Positions 10,363 through 22,406 of a stretch of 64,000 nucleotides of DNA are shown in pieces (position 1 is the first letter of the stretch; each line of letters begins with the position of its first letter). The translations under genes were made by a program, and so were the position numbers. Origin of the DNA: Bordetella hinzii LMG 13501 (GTDB taxonomy: Bacteria > Pseudomonadota > Gammaproteobacteria > Burkholderiales > Burkholderiaceae_B). The notes under the pieces were generated by a model, which saw only the letters and a list, made by a program, of their open reading frames with translations, searched no databases and had not been told where the DNA came from. The stretch is taken from positions 88,913 to 152,912 of the forward strand of contig NZ_LRUJ01000011.1 in assembly GCF_001548475.1 (NCBI RefSeq). Direction: 5' to 3'.

Positions 10363-11916
10363 ATGAACAAAGTACTGCGCCCCACCAAACTGATGGCCGC
10401 CGCGGCCCTGGCCTTCGGCGTGCTCGCCTCGCCGCTGGCCCATGCCAGCAAGGACGTGACCTTCGCGGTTTCGATCGCCCTGGAAACGCTCGACCCGTAC
10501 AACACCAACAGCACCCTGAACCAGGCGGTGGGCAAGGCCTACTACGAAGGCTTGCTGGAGTTCGACAAGGACCTGAAGATCCAGAAGGTGCTGGCGACCG
10601 ACTACAGCGTCAGCGAAGACGGCCTGGTCTACACGTTCAAGCTGCGTCCCGGCGTGAAATTCCACGACGGCACCGACTTCAATGCCGAAGCCGTCAAGAT
10701 CAACTTCGACCGGCCCGCCAATCCGGACAACCGCCTGTCGCGTTACATCCAGTTCAGCGTGATCGACAAGGTCGAGGTGGTGGACCCGCTGACCGTCAAG
10801 ATCACCCTGAAGAAACCTTTCTCGGCCTTCCTGAATGCGCTGGCCCACCCGGCCGCGATGATGATCTCGCCGGCCGCCCTGGCGAAGTACGGCAAGGAAA
10901 TCGGTTTCCATCCCGTGGGCACCGGTCCTTTCGAGTTCGTCGAATGGAAACCGGCCGAATACCTCAAGGTCAAGAAGTTCGCCGGTTACTGGAACCAGGG
11001 CAAGCCCAAGGTCGACAGCATCACCTTCCGCACCGTGACCGACAACAACACGCGCGCGGCTGTGGTGCAGACCGGCGAGGCGCACTTCGCCTTCCCGGTG
11101 CCGTTCGAGCAGGCCGCCATCCTGGCCAAGAACGACAAGCTGGACGTGGTCGATCACAAGAACTCGATCATGGCCCGCTATCTGTCCATGAACACCCAGG
11201 TCAAGCCCTTTGACAACATCAAGGTCCGCCAGGCCATCAACTACGCCATCAACAAGGAAGCGCTGGCCAAGGTGGCCTTCAATGGCTACGCCACCCTGGT
11301 CGACGGCGTGGTACCCAAGGGCGTGGACTATGCGCACAAGACCGGTCCCTGGCCCTATGATCCGGCCAAGGCGCGCCAGCTGCTGAAGGAGGCCGGCTAC
11401 GAAAAGGGCTTCGAGACCACGCTGTGGTCGGCCTATAACGATGGCACCTCGGTCAAAGTAGTGCAGTTCCTGCAGCAGCAGCTGGCCCAGGTCGGCATCA
11501 AGACCTCGGTCGAAGTGCTGGAATCGGGCCAGCGCGTGCAGCGCGTGCAACAGGTCCAGAAGCCCGAAGATGCCAAGGTCCGCCTTTACTACGCGGGCTG
11601 GTCGTCCTCCACGGGCGAGGCCGATTGGGGCCTGCGTCCGCTGTTGTCGACCGCGGCCTTCCCGCCGGTGCTCAACAACATCTCCTACTACTCGAACAAG
11701 TCGGTGGATGACGGCATCCAGCAGGCCCTGGCCACGACCGACCGCGCCAAGAAGACGGAGATCTACAACAAGGTCCAGGAAACCATCTGGAATGACGCGC
11801 CGTGGGCCTTCCTGGTGACCCAGAACAACGTCTACGTGAAGTCGAAGAACCTCTCCGGCGTCTATGTCGAGCCCGATACCTCGTTCTGGTTCGGCGACAT
11901 CGATCTCAAGCAGTAA
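10363..11916 (+). CDS. gsiB: Peptide/glutathione ABC transporter substrate-binding protein
   Basis: Periplasmic family 5 solute-binding protein of 517 residues. A signal peptide ([20 protein letters not shown], then LASPLAHA) precedes a likely cleavage after AHA near residue 29. The family signature lies around [21 protein letters not shown], with [20 protein letters not shown] following. The ATG at 10363 has CAGGAG upstream. The neighbours (fused ATPase before, two permeases after) make this the binding component of the same importer. Ligand preference (glutathione, dipeptides or isoaspartyl peptides) cannot be decided from sequence. A stable hairpin lies between its stop and the next gene. 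Confidence 0.93.
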   Translation: MNKVLRPTKLMAAAALAFGVLASPLAHASKDVTFAVSIALETLDPYNTNSTLNQAVGKAYYEGLLEFDKDLKIQKVLATDYSVSEDGLVYTFKLRPGVKFHDGTDFNAEAVKINFDRPANPDNRLSRYIQFSVIDKVEVVDPLTVKITLKKPFSAFLNALAHPAAMMISPAALAKYGKEIGFHPVGTGPFEFVEWKPAEYLKVKKFAGYWNQGKPKVDSITFRTVTDNNTRAAVVQTGEAHFAFPVPFEQAAILAKNDKLDVVDHKNSIMARYLSMNTQVKPFDNIKVRQAINYAINKEALAKVAFNGYATLVDGVVPKGVDYAHKTGPWPYDPAKARQLLKEAGYEKGFETTLWSAYNDGTSVKVVQFLQQQLAQVGIKTSVEVLESGQRVQRVQQVQKPEDAKVRLYYAGWSSSTGEADWGLRPLLSTAAFPPVLNNISYYSNKSVDDGIQQALATTDRAKKTEIYNKVQETIWNDAPWAFLVTQNNVYVKSKNLSGVYVEPDTSFWFGDIDLKQ

Positions 11917-11949
11917 GCCAAGCGGTAAATCAAGCAGTAAACGCGGCTC

Positions 11950-11972
11950 GGCGGGAGCATGGTGCTCCCGCC
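11950..11972 (+). promoter_or_regulatory. Intercistronic stem-loop after the binding-protein gene
   Basis: GGCGGGAGCA and TGCTCCCGCC form a perfect ten-base-pair stem with a TGG loop. No T-run follows, so it is probably not a full terminator. Such hairpins just after binding-protein genes typically protect the upstream mRNA, so more binding protein than permease is made; that role is inferred from position. Confidence 0.6.
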
Positions 11973-11990
11973 GGAGTCTCAGGAATTTCA

Positions 11991-12911
11991 ATGCTGACCT
12001 ATATCGTCAAACGACTTTTGGGCATGATCCCGACGCTGTTGCTGGTCTCGGTGGTCGTGTTCCTGTTTGTGCACATGCTGCCCGGGGACCCGGCGCGCTT
12101 GGCCGCCGGCCAGGAGGCGGACCAGGCCACCGTCGAGCTGGTGCGCAAAGAACTCGGGCTGGACCTGCCCTTGCCGCAGCAATTCGTGCGTTATTTCGGC
12201 CATATGCTGCAAGGCGACCTCGGCATCTCGCTGCGCACCAAGCGGCCCGTGTCCACGGAGATCGCCGAGCGCTTCATGCCCACGCTGTGGTTGACGATCA
12301 CCAGCATGATCTGGTCGGTCACCTTCGGGATGATTTTCGGCATCGTGTCGGCCGTCTGGCGCAACCGCTGGCCCGACCGCCTGTTCATGACACTGGCGGT
12401 CTCGGGGATTTCCTTTCCGGCCTTCGCCCTGGGCATGATGCTGATGCAGGTGTTCTCGGTTGGCCTGGGCTGGCTGCCCACCGTGGGCGCGACCAGCTGG
12501 AAGCACTACATATTGCCCTCGATCACCCTGGGCGCGGCCGTGGCCGCGGTGATGGCCCGCTTCACGCGCGCCTCCTTCGTCGAGGTGATCCAGGAAGACT
12601 TCGTGCGCACGGCCCGCGCCAAGGGCCTGGCCGAACGCCGCGTGGTGATCAAGCATGCGCTGCGCAATGCGCTGATCCCGGTGGTCACCATGATGGGCCT
12701 GCAGTTCGGCTTCTTGCTGGGCGGCTCCATCGTGGTCGAGACCGTATTCAACTGGCCCGGCCTGGGCCGCTTGCTGGTCGATGCGGTGACGCAGCGCGAC
12801 TACCCGGTCATCCAAGGGCTGGTGCTGCTGTTCTCGCTGGAATTCATTTTGATCAACTTGATTGTCGACGTGCTCTATGGCGTCATCAATCCCAGCATCC
12901 GTTACAAGTGA
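11991..12911 (+). CDS. gsiC: Peptide/glutathione ABC transporter permease (DppB/GsiC type)
   Basis: Inner-membrane permease of 306 residues. The first helix opens with [20 protein letters not shown] and runs into [15 protein letters not shown], the standard N-terminus of the DppB/OppB/GsiC group. The cytoplasmic EAA loop [19 protein letters not shown] contacts the ATPase. About six membrane helices are visible. The start was chosen at the ATG at 11991, with CAGGAA before it. It is followed after seven bases by the second permease. Confidence 0.93.
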   Translation: MLTYIVKRLLGMIPTLLLVSVVVFLFVHMLPGDPARLAAGQEADQATVELVRKELGLDLPLPQQFVRYFGHMLQGDLGISLRTKRPVSTEIAERFMPTLWLTITSMIWSVTFGMIFGIVSAVWRNRWPDRLFMTLAVSGISFPAFALGMMLMQVFSVGLGWLPTVGATSWKHYILPSITLGAAVAAVMARFTRASFVEVIQEDFVRTARAKGLAERRVVIKHALRNALIPVVTMMGLQFGFLLGGSIVVETVFNWPGLGRLLVDAVTQRDYPVIQGLVLLFSLEFILINLIVDVLYGVINPSIRYK

Positions 12912-12918
12912 GGCGGCC

Positions 12919-13812
12919 ATGAGCAATACGACTACCGCCGCTGCCGCGTCCAAGCAAAACGAAGTGCGCACCCCGCTCACCGAGTTCTGGCGCAAATTCA
13001 AGAAGCAGAAGCTGGCCGTGGGCGCGGGCATCTTCGTGCTCATCCTGGTCGCCCTGGCGATCTTCGCGCCCTGGATCGTGCCCTTCGATCCGGAGAACTT
13101 CTTCGACTATGACGCCCTGAATGCCGGCCCGTCGCTGACCCATTGGCTGGGCGTGGACTCGCTGGGCCGCGACATCTTCAGCCGCATCCTCATGGGAGCG
13201 CGGATTTCGCTGGCCGCCGGCTTCCTGTCGGTCGCCATGGGCGCCGTCGCCGGCACCTTCATGGGCCTGATGGCCGGCTACTACCAGGGCTGGTGGGAAC
13301 GCATCACCATGCGCATCTCGGATGTGCTGCTGGCTTTCCCGGGCATGCTGCTGGCCATCGGCGTGGTGGCCATCCTGGGTTCGAGCATGGTCAACGTGAT
13401 CGTGGCCGTGGCTGTGTTCAGCGTCCCGGCCTTTGCGCGCCTGGTGCGCGGCAATACCCTGGCGATCAAGCAGATGACCTATGTCGAGGCGGTGCGCAGC
13501 GTCGGCGCCTCCGACTGGACCATCATCATGCGGCACATCCTGCCGGGCACGATCTCGCCCATCGTCGTCTATGGCACGATGCGCATCGGCACCTCCATCA
13601 TCACGGCGGCCAGCCTGTCCTTTCTGGGCATGGGCGCGCAGCCGCCCACCCCGGAGTGGGGCGCCATGCTCAATGAAGCCCGTGCCGATATGGTGCTGGC
13701 GCCGCATGTGGCGGTTTTCCCGGCCCTGGCCATCTTCCTGACGGTGCTGGCTTTCAACCTGCTGGGCGATGGCCTGCGCGACGCGCTCGATCCCAAGATC
13801 GACCGGCGTTGA
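12919..13812 (+). CDS. gsiD: Peptide/glutathione ABC transporter permease (DppC/GsiD type)
   Basis: Second inner-membrane permease, 297 residues. A polar N-terminus (to about residue 35) precedes the first helix [19 protein letters not shown]. The extracytoplasmic segment [20 protein letters not shown] is the DppC/OppC/GsiD hallmark, and [20 protein letters not shown] is the EAA loop. The ATG at 12919 follows the gsiC stop after seven bases, and GAGG provides a short ribosome site. A terminator-like hairpin follows, after which three peptidase genes begin. Confidence 0.93.
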   Translation: MSNTTTAAAASKQNEVRTPLTEFWRKFKKQKLAVGAGIFVLILVALAIFAPWIVPFDPENFFDYDALNAGPSLTHWLGVDSLGRDIFSRILMGARISLAAGFLSVAMGAVAGTFMGLMAGYYQGWWERITMRISDVLLAFPGMLLAIGVVAILGSSMVNVIVAVAVFSVPAFARLVRGNTLAIKQMTYVEAVRSVGASDWTIIMRHILPGTISPIVVYGTMRIGTSIITAASLSFLGMGAQPPTPEWGAMLNEARADMVLAPHVAVFPALAIFLTVLAFNLLGDGLRDALDPKIDRR

Positions 13813-13836
13813 GCCCGCGGCCGACTGAACGCGAAG

Positions 13837-13864
13837 AGGGCGCGGCGCGAGCCGTGCCCTTTTT
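13837..13864 (+). terminator. Rho-independent terminator between gsiD and the peptidase genes
   Basis: GGGCGCGGC and GCCGTGCCC form a nine-base-pair stem with one G-T pair and a GCGA loop, followed by TTTTT. It may be read through, because the next gene starts only 40 bases on and no clear separate promoter is visible. Confidence 0.7.
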
Positions 13865-13903
13865 CCTGAAGGCTTTGAAGGAGGCCGCGCCAGCGGCGAC
13901 ACC

Positions 13904-14971
13904 ATGACGACGATCGATTCCCAGGCCGAGTTGCCGCGCATCGGCCATCTGCAAGCGGGACCGCGCGACGCCATCACCGATGTGGCTGGTGTCAGCGTGG
14001 GCCACGCGACCCGCGCCGAAGGCGCCTGCCAGACCGGCGTGACCGTGCTGCGGCCCCATGCCGGCGATCCCTATCTGGACAAGGTTCCGGCGGCGGCCAG
14101 TGTGATCAATGGCTTCGGCAAGAGCGTGGGCCTGGTCCAGGTGCAGGAGCTGGGTGTCTTGGAGACGCCTATCGCGCTGACCAATACCTTTGGCGTGGGC
14201 ACGGTCGCCAACGCGCAGATCCGCCAGGCCATCGCGGCCAACCCGGCCATCGGGCGCGAGTGGGCCACGGTCAATCCGCTGGTCTTCGAGTGCAACGATG
14301 GTTATCTGAACGATATCCAGGCCCTGTCCATCACCGAGGACGATTACCGCCGGGCTTATGACGCGGCGGCGGCCGATTTCGCCCAGGGGTCCGTCGGCGC
14401 CGGCCGCGGGATGTCCAGCTTTTCGCTCAAGGGCGGCATTGGCTCGGCCTCGCGCCTGGCCGAGATCCAGCCGGGACTGCGCTATACCGTCGGCGCGCTG
14501 GTGCTATCCAATTTCGGACGGCTGCCGCTCATGACCATTGCCGGCCGACCCTTCGGCCGGAGGCTGGCGCGGCAACAGGACCATGGCCCGGAGAAGGGCT
14601 CCATCATCCTGATCCTGGCCACCGATGCGCCGCTGGACGCGCGCCAGCTGGGCCGGCTGTCTTTGCGCGCGGGGGCCGGGCTGGCGCGCACTGGTTCGGT
14701 GTTCGGCCATGGCAGCGGGGATATCTCGCTGGCTTTTTCCACGGCCTATACCGTGCCGCACCAGGCCGAGCGCGCCATGCCGGCGCAGCCCATGCTGCAC
14801 GAAGCGCGGATCGATCGACTTTTCGAGGCCGCCGCCGAGGCTTGCGAGCAGGCCATTGTCAGCGCGCTGTGGCGCGCCCAGACCGTGCAGGGCCGCGATG
14901 GTCATGTGCGCCGGGCCCTGGTTGAAGTGATTCCCGATTGGCGGCAGTGGCTGGCCGACCGGGATTTCTGA
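13904..14971 (+). CDS. P1-family aminopeptidase (DmpA/BapA-like, self-processing)
   Basis: A 355-residue member of peptidase family P1, autoproteolytic serine aminopeptidases related to DmpA (L-aminopeptidase/D-esterase) and beta-peptidyl aminopeptidases. DAITDVAGVSVGHAT near residue 22 is the family opening. The segment EKGSIILILATDAP matches the processing site, so cleavage is expected between Gly232 and Ser233, with Ser233 becoming the nucleophile of the small subunit. FGVGTVANAQ and VGAGRGMSSFSLKGGIGS are other conserved stretches. No signal peptide is evident. The only clear ribosome site, GGAGG at 13880, is about 20 bases from the ATG. It leads a three-peptidase group with dppA and a pepP-like gene. 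Confidence 0.88.
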   Translation: MTTIDSQAELPRIGHLQAGPRDAITDVAGVSVGHATRAEGACQTGVTVLRPHAGDPYLDKVPAAASVINGFGKSVGLVQVQELGVLETPIALTNTFGVGTVANAQIRQAIAANPAIGREWATVNPLVFECNDGYLNDIQALSITEDDYRRAYDAAAADFAQGSVGAGRGMSSFSLKGGIGSASRLAEIQPGLRYTVGALVLSNFGRLPLMTIAGRPFGRRLARQQDHGPEKGSIILILATDAPLDARQLGRLSLRAGAGLARTGSVFGHGSGDISLAFSTAYTVPHQAERAMPAQPMLHEARIDRLFEAAAEACEQAIVSALWRAQTVQGRDGHVRRALVEVIPDWRQWLADRDF

Positions 14972-14982
14972 GGAAAAACTGT

Positions 14983-15801
14983 ATGAAGATCCTGATTTCC
15001 ACCGACATCGAAGGGGTGGCGGGCGTATTCCATGCCGAGCAGGTGCGTCCGGGCAACGGCGAGTACGAGCGCGCCCGGGCCTGGATGACGGGCGAGGCCA
15101 ACGCCGCCGTGGCCGGCGCCTTCGCGGGCGGCGCGACCGAGGTGCTGGTCAACGATTCGCATGGCGGCTTCCGCAACCTGCTGCCGGACCAGCTCGACGA
15201 GCGCGCGCGCCTGGTGCTGGGCAAACCCCGCTACCTGGGCATGATGGGCGGCCTGGAAGAGGGTTGCGACGGCGTCATGATGGTGGGCTACCACACCCGC
15301 TCGCAAGGCCGGGGCGTGCTGGCCCACACCATCAACAGCTTTGCCTTCGCGCGCGTGGTCATCAATGGCATGGAGCTGGGCGAGGCGGGGCTGTACGGCG
15401 CGCTGGCCGGCGAGCTGGGCGTGCCCGTCATCTTCGCGTCGGGCGATGACGCCTTTATCGAGGAAACCCGCCCGCTGTTTCCGGCGGCGCAATGGGTGCA
15501 GACCAAGGTCGCCCACGGGCAGGGCAGCGGCGTGACGCTCGCGCCGGCGGCGGCGCGGCGCGCCATCGCCCAGGGAGCCGAGGCCGCCGCGCGCAATCTG
15601 GCTCAGGCGGTTCCTTTCCGCATCCCGGGGCCGATAGAATGCCGTCTGCAGACGCAGTCCTCGGCGTTGGCCGACCTGTTCTGCATGTGGCCGGCGCTCG
15701 AGCGCGTGGACGGCGTCACCGTGGGTTTCACCGCTCCCACCATGCAGGCCGCCATCCGTATGCTCAACAGCCTGGCCGCGATGTCATTCATGCTGCGCTA
15801 A
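14983..15801 (+). CDS. dppA: D-aminopeptidase, M55 (DppA) family
   Basis: A 272-residue zinc aminopeptidase of the DppA family, which removes D-amino acids (for example D-Ala) from short peptides in the cytoplasm. The metal ligands of the family can be located: Asp8 and Glu10 in ISTDIEGVAGVF, His in NDSHGGFRN, His in VGYHTRSQGRGVLAHT, and Glu in INGMELGEAGLYG. AGGA precedes the ATG at 14983, which lies 11 bases after the P1 peptidase stop. In Bacillus, DppA is encoded with a dipeptide importer, and the same association is seen here with the Gsi-type transporter. It may serve use of peptidoglycan-derived or D-residue peptides. Confidence 0.92.
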   Translation: MKILISTDIEGVAGVFHAEQVRPGNGEYERARAWMTGEANAAVAGAFAGGATEVLVNDSHGGFRNLLPDQLDERARLVLGKPRYLGMMGGLEEGCDGVMMVGYHTRSQGRGVLAHTINSFAFARVVINGMELGEAGLYGALAGELGVPVIFASGDDAFIEETRPLFPAAQWVQTKVAHGQGSGVTLAPAAARRAIAQGAEAAARNLAQAVPFRIPGPIECRLQTQSSALADLFCMWPALERVDGVTVGFTAPTMQAAIRMLNSLAAMSFMLR

Positions 15802-15815
15802 GTATCGAGGAAACC

Positions 15816-17612
15816 ATGTCAAGCACCGATCAACGTATTGGCGCGCTGCGCCAGGCCATGCGCCGCCATAAGCTGGATGCCTATGTCGTGCCGTCCGCCG
15901 ATCCGCATCTGTCGGAATACCTGCCCGAGCGCTGGCAGGCGCGGCGCTGGCTCAGCGGCTTTACCGGATCGGTGGGCACCCTGGTCGTGACCCGGGATTT
16001 CGCCGGCCTGTGGGTCGACAGCCGCTATTGGGTGCAGGCCGAGGCGCAACTGGCCGGCACCGGCGTGCAGCTCATGAAGATCGCGCTGGCGACCACGCCG
16101 GGCCATGTCGACTGGCTGGCGGCCCATGTGCCGGCCGGCGGCAGGGTGGGCGTGGACGGCAATGTGCTGGGCCTGTCGGCCTTCCGCGCCTTGTCGGGCG
16201 CGCTGGCGCCGGCCGGGGTCTCGCTGGCCATCGGCCCGGACCTGGTCGACGAGGTCTGGTCCGACCGTCCCGGCCTGCCCACGGCGCCGGTCTATGAGCA
16301 TGTGGCTCCCTACGCCTGCCAGTCTCGGGCCGAGCGCCTGGCCCTGGTGCGCCAGGCCATGGCCGCCAAGGGCGCGGACACCCATCTGGTCAGCACCCTG
16401 GACGACATCGCCTGGATCTTCAATCTGCGCGGCGCCGATGTCAGCTACAACCCCGTTTTCCTGGCGCATGCGCTGATCGGCGCCGATTACGCCACGCTGT
16501 TCGTGGCCGAGGGCAAGATAGACGCCGCCTTGGCCGCCAGGCTGGCCGCCGACGGCGTGGATGTGGCCCCCTATGCCCAGGTGGCCGAGGCCCTGGGCTC
16601 GCTGCAGCGCGACCAGACCCTGCTCATCGATCCGGCCCGCGTCACTTGCGGCGTCTTCCATGCCATGGATCCGCGGATTGCCCGCGTCGAGGCCATCAAT
16701 CCGTCCACCCTCATGAAGTCGCGCAAAAGCGAGGCCGAGCTGGCCAATGTGCGCGAGGCCATGGCCCAGGATGGCGCCGCCCTGTGCGAATTCTTTGCCT
16801 GGTTCGAGGCAGCCCAGGGGCGCGAAACCATCACCGAGCTGACCATCGACGAGCAGATTACCCAGGCGCGTGCGCGCCGCCCTGGCTATGTGTGCCCGAG
16901 CTTTGCCACCATCGCCGGCTACAACGCCAACGGCGCCATGCCGCATTACCGCGCCACCGAGGATTCCCATGCCGTGATCGAGGGCGACGGCCTGTTGCTG
17001 ATCGACTCGGGCGGCCAGTACCTGGGCGGCACGACCGACATCACCCGGGTGGTGGCGGTGGGCAAGCCCTCGGCCGACCAGAAAGCGGACTTCACCCTGG
17101 TGCTCAAGGGCATGATCGCGCTGTCGCGGGCCGCCTTCCCGCGCGGAATCGCCTCGCCCATGCTGGATGCGCTGGCGCGCGCGCCCATCTGGGCGGGCGG
17201 CGCGGAGTACGGCCATGGCACCGGCCACGGCGTGGGCTATTTCCTCAATGTGCACGAGGGACCCCAGGTGATTTCCTATCGCGCCGCGCCGGGGGCGCAC
17301 ACGGCCATGGAGCCGGGCATGATCACCTCCAACGAGCCCGGCATCTACCGTCCCGGCCGCTGGGGCGTGCGCATCGAGAACCTCGTGGTCAACCGTAGCT
17401 GGCTGGAAGGCGAGCTGGGCGAATTCCTGTGCTTCGAGACCCTCACGCTGTGCCCCATCGATACGCGCTGCATCGAGGTGTCGCTGATGCGGGCCGACGA
17501 AATCGCCTGGCTGGACGACTACCACCGCCAGGTTCGCGAGCGCCTGGCGCCGTTGGTGCAGGGCGCGGCCCTGGACTGGCTCATGGCGCGCACCGAGCCG
17601 CTGGCGGCGTGA
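15816..17612 (+). CDS. Aminopeptidase P family protein (M24B, Xaa-Pro)
   Basis: A 598-residue M24B metallopeptidase, the three-domain XPNPEP1-like form, expected to release the N-terminal residue from Xaa-Pro peptides. Two creatinase-like N-terminal domains (to about residue 310) precede the pita-bread catalytic domain. Metal ligands are visible in LLIDSGGQYLGGTTDITRV (two Asp), GHGTGHGVGYFLNVHEGP (His), TSNEPGIY (Glu) and the distal GVRIENLV (Glu). The ATG at 15816 follows the dppA stop by 14 bases, with GAGGAA before it. It is the last gene of the peptide locus; a hairpin follows. Confidence 0.92.
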   Translation: MSSTDQRIGALRQAMRRHKLDAYVVPSADPHLSEYLPERWQARRWLSGFTGSVGTLVVTRDFAGLWVDSRYWVQAEAQLAGTGVQLMKIALATTPGHVDWLAAHVPAGGRVGVDGNVLGLSAFRALSGALAPAGVSLAIGPDLVDEVWSDRPGLPTAPVYEHVAPYACQSRAERLALVRQAMAAKGADTHLVSTLDDIAWIFNLRGADVSYNPVFLAHALIGADYATLFVAEGKIDAALAARLAADGVDVAPYAQVAEALGSLQRDQTLLIDPARVTCGVFHAMDPRIARVEAINPSTLMKSRKSEAELANVREAMAQDGAALCEFFAWFEAAQGRETITELTIDEQITQARARRPGYVCPSFATIAGYNANGAMPHYRATEDSHAVIEGDGLLLIDSGGQYLGGTTDITRVVAVGKPSADQKADFTLVLKGMIALSRAAFPRGIASPMLDALARAPIWAGGAEYGHGTGHGVGYFLNVHEGPQVISYRAAPGAHTAMEPGMITSNEPGIYRPGRWGVRIENLVVNRSWLEGELGEFLCFETLTLCPIDTRCIEVSLMRADEIAWLDDYHRQVRERLAPLVQGAALDWLMARTEPLAA

Positions 17613-17616
17613 GACG

Positions 17617-17644
17617 CCGGGTGTTGGCCGCAAGCCACACCCGG
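17617..17644 (+). terminator. Hairpin at the end of the peptide locus (weak terminator)
   Basis: CCGGGTG pairs with CACCCGG, and an inner TGGC/GCCA extends the stem past a bulged T. It lies just after the last peptidase stop. No T-run follows, so termination may depend on Rho or be incomplete. Confidence 0.45.
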
Positions 17645-17694
17645 AAGCGCCCCGCGCGCGCCGGGCGGCAGGCAGGCGGCGTACAAAGTGTCGT

Positions 17695-19503
<1,809 letters not shown>

Positions 19504-19663
19504 AAAAAAGGGGCTTCCGGGCTCCCCGCCAGCCGTGTTACCGCCGGGATGCATCTTTCGGATACAACCAAGAGGTGTCCCGGGCGGTTTCCCTGGCTAT
19601 CATGCGGAGCAGGGCGGATGCTTTCCCGCCGCTCCGTCCCAAAAATTGTCTGAAAGGAAGTGC

Positions 19664-19948
19664 ATGAGTGCTTATCTGATCGCCGAGGTCACGGTGACCA
19701 AACCAGCGCAGTATGAGGAGTACAAGCGTCTGTCCACGCTCGCCATCCGGGCCTACGACGCCAAGATCCTCGTGCGCGGCGGCGATTCCGAGCACCTTGA
19801 GGGCCGCAAGCCGGGCCGCACCGTGGTCCTGGAATTTCCGACCATGGCCGCCGCCCGGGCCTTCTATGACTCCTGGCAGTATCGCCGCGCCCGCAATGCC
19901 CGCGAAGGCGCGGCCGTCATGAATATGTTCATCGTTCAGGGAATGTAA
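19664..19948 (+). CDS. DUF1330 family protein
   Basis: A 94-residue DUF1330 protein (ferredoxin-like dimeric alpha-beta barrel fold). Typical features are MSAYLIAEVTVTKPAQYEEY, then ILVRGGDSEHLEGRKPGRTV, EFPTMAAARAFYDS and QYRRARNAREGAAVMNMFIV. Function of the family is unknown. The ATG at 19664 has AAGGAAG before it. The stop is only three bases before the eno start, which implies co-translation with enolase. About 160 bases separate it from pyrG; that gap holds no gene and I see no convincing terminator in it. Confidence 0.88.
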   Translation: MSAYLIAEVTVTKPAQYEEYKRLSTLAIRAYDAKILVRGGDSEHLEGRKPGRTVVLEFPTMAAARAFYDSWQYRRARNAREGAAVMNMFIVQGM

Positions 19949-21238
<1,290 letters not shown>

Positions 21239-21246
21239 TGTCCGTG

Positions 21247-21265
21247 CCGGGGCGGCAAGCCCCGG
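21247..21265 (+). terminator. Hairpin after eno (partial terminator)
   Basis: CCGGGGC and GCCCCGG form a seven-base-pair stem with a GGCAA loop. Only two T residues follow, so it may attenuate rather than end transcription into ftsB. Confidence 0.5.
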
Positions 21266-21312
21266 TTCATGTTATCTAGCGTCCGTCTCCGCTAAACCTG
21301 GGTGCCCGCTTT

Positions 21313-21684
21313 ATGCGCCTGTTGTTCCTGGTGCTCCTCGTGCTGGTCGGTCTGATCCAGTATCCGCTTTGGCTAGGCAAAGGCGGATGGTTCAAGGTTT
21401 GGGATTACCAGCGCGAGGTGGCGGCCCAGCGTGAGGTCAACGAGGGCCTGCGCGCCCGCAATGCGGCCCTCGAGGCCGAAGTGCGGGACCTGGATAGCGG
21501 CCAGGGCGCGCTCGAGGAGCGCGCCCGCGGCGACCTGGGCATGATGCGCGAGGGCGAGGTCTTCGTGCACGTGCTGCCCCCCGGCACGCCGCTGCCTTCG
21601 GCCAACGCCATCCCGCAGGCTACGGCGCCCAAGCCGCCGCCCAAGCCGGGCGTGGCCGGCGCGGCGACAACGCAGCGGCGCTGA
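21313..21684 (+). CDS. ftsB: Septum formation initiator / cell division protein FtsB
   Basis: A 123-residue bitopic division protein. A short N-terminus leads into one membrane helix (about residues 2-20, LLFLVLLVLVGLIQYPLWLG), then a periplasmic coiled coil (about 30-70, REVAAQREVNEGLRARNAAL onward) and the conserved GALEERARGDLGMMREGEVFV segment that pairs with FtsL and FtsQ. The tail is rich in Pro and Ala. Its position after eno is the standard proteobacterial arrangement, which supports the assignment. Confidence 0.92.
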   Translation: MRLLFLVLLVLVGLIQYPLWLGKGGWFKVWDYQREVAAQREVNEGLRARNAALEAEVRDLDSGQGALEERARGDLGMMREGEVFVHVLPPGTPLPSANAIPQATAPKPPPKPGVAGAATTQRR

Positions 21685-21695
21685 TCCTTGCCTCC

Positions 21696-22352
21696 TCAGC
21701 CGCAAGGGCGGCTGCGCGTGTGCACGCCTGTGGTTTCGGGCCAGCGCACAGGATGGCTGTGCATTTCCATCGATAACTCCAGCCTCAGGGCCAGCCAGCC
21801 GCCGGCCAGGAGGGCATGCCGGCACGCATCGCCGGCCAGCGGCGCCAGGCCGGGCAGCAGGGCCGCCAGCAGGCTGGTGGCCGGAGCGCTGGCATAGGTC
21901 AGCCGCAGGCGCAGCGTATTGGCCTCGTGGATGGTGGGCGGGCCCGGGCGGGCGCGGGCCTGTTCGGCCTGGTGGTCGTTGTTGATGGCCGGCTCGGGCA
22001 GGCCGGGCAGGCGCTGGCCGTGGCGGCGGTAGTGTGCCTCGGTCGGCTGCAGGACCTCCAGGCGCCAGGGCGGCAGGCCGGCTGCCCGGGCCGCCCGATG
22101 ATGGGAGGCATGCCACAGCGGCGCCAGGGCGGCCTCGAAGGCGCGCGCCATGGCTTCGGGGCGCAGGTGCGAGACGCTGCCGGCCCGTGCCGCCTCGATG
22201 AGGGCGAGGTAGAGCAGCTGCCGCTGGCGATGCCATTGCATGGCCTCGTAGAGTGCGCTGGCGGCCAGCAGCAGGGCCAGCAGCGCCACGATGAACTCGA
22301 TGGCGGCCTGGCCGCGCGAGCGGCTATGGCTGGAAGAAAGGCCTGGCGACAT
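21696..22352 (-). CDS. TadE-like pseudopilin-type membrane protein
   Basis: A 218-residue protein of uncertain role. The N-terminus RGQAAIEFIVALLALLLA followed by SALYEAMQWHRQRQLLYL is a TadE-type pilin-like leader and membrane helix: a short basic segment, a Glu at the fifth position of the hydrophobic stretch, then a single helix. The remainder, mostly Ala, Leu, His and Arg, shows no further recognised domain, with a second hydrophobic patch near residue 150-175. No tad/flp assembly genes are in the window. It lies downstream of hslO on the same strand, 54 bases away, and converges with ftsB. Confidence 0.65.
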   Translation of the reverse strand: MSPGLSSSHSRSRGQAAIEFIVALLALLLAASALYEAMQWHRQRQLLYLALIEAARAGSVSHLRPEAMARAFEAALAPLWHASHHRAARAAGLPPWRLEVLQPTEAHYRRHGQRLPGLPEPAINNDHQAEQARARPGPPTIHEANTLRLRLTYASAPATSLLAALLPGLAPLAGDACRHALLAGGWLALRLELSMEMHSHPVRWPETTGVHTRSRPCG

Positions 22353-22406
22353 GGACCGCAGTATGGGTCCGCCGGGCCAGGCCGTCGATTGTGGAAGCTA
22401 CGCGCG

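Noticed and set aside
19504..19530. GGGG...CCCC hairpin after pyrG as terminator
   Set aside because: The stem is only four base pairs, and the A-run lies before it on the sense strand rather than a T-run after it.
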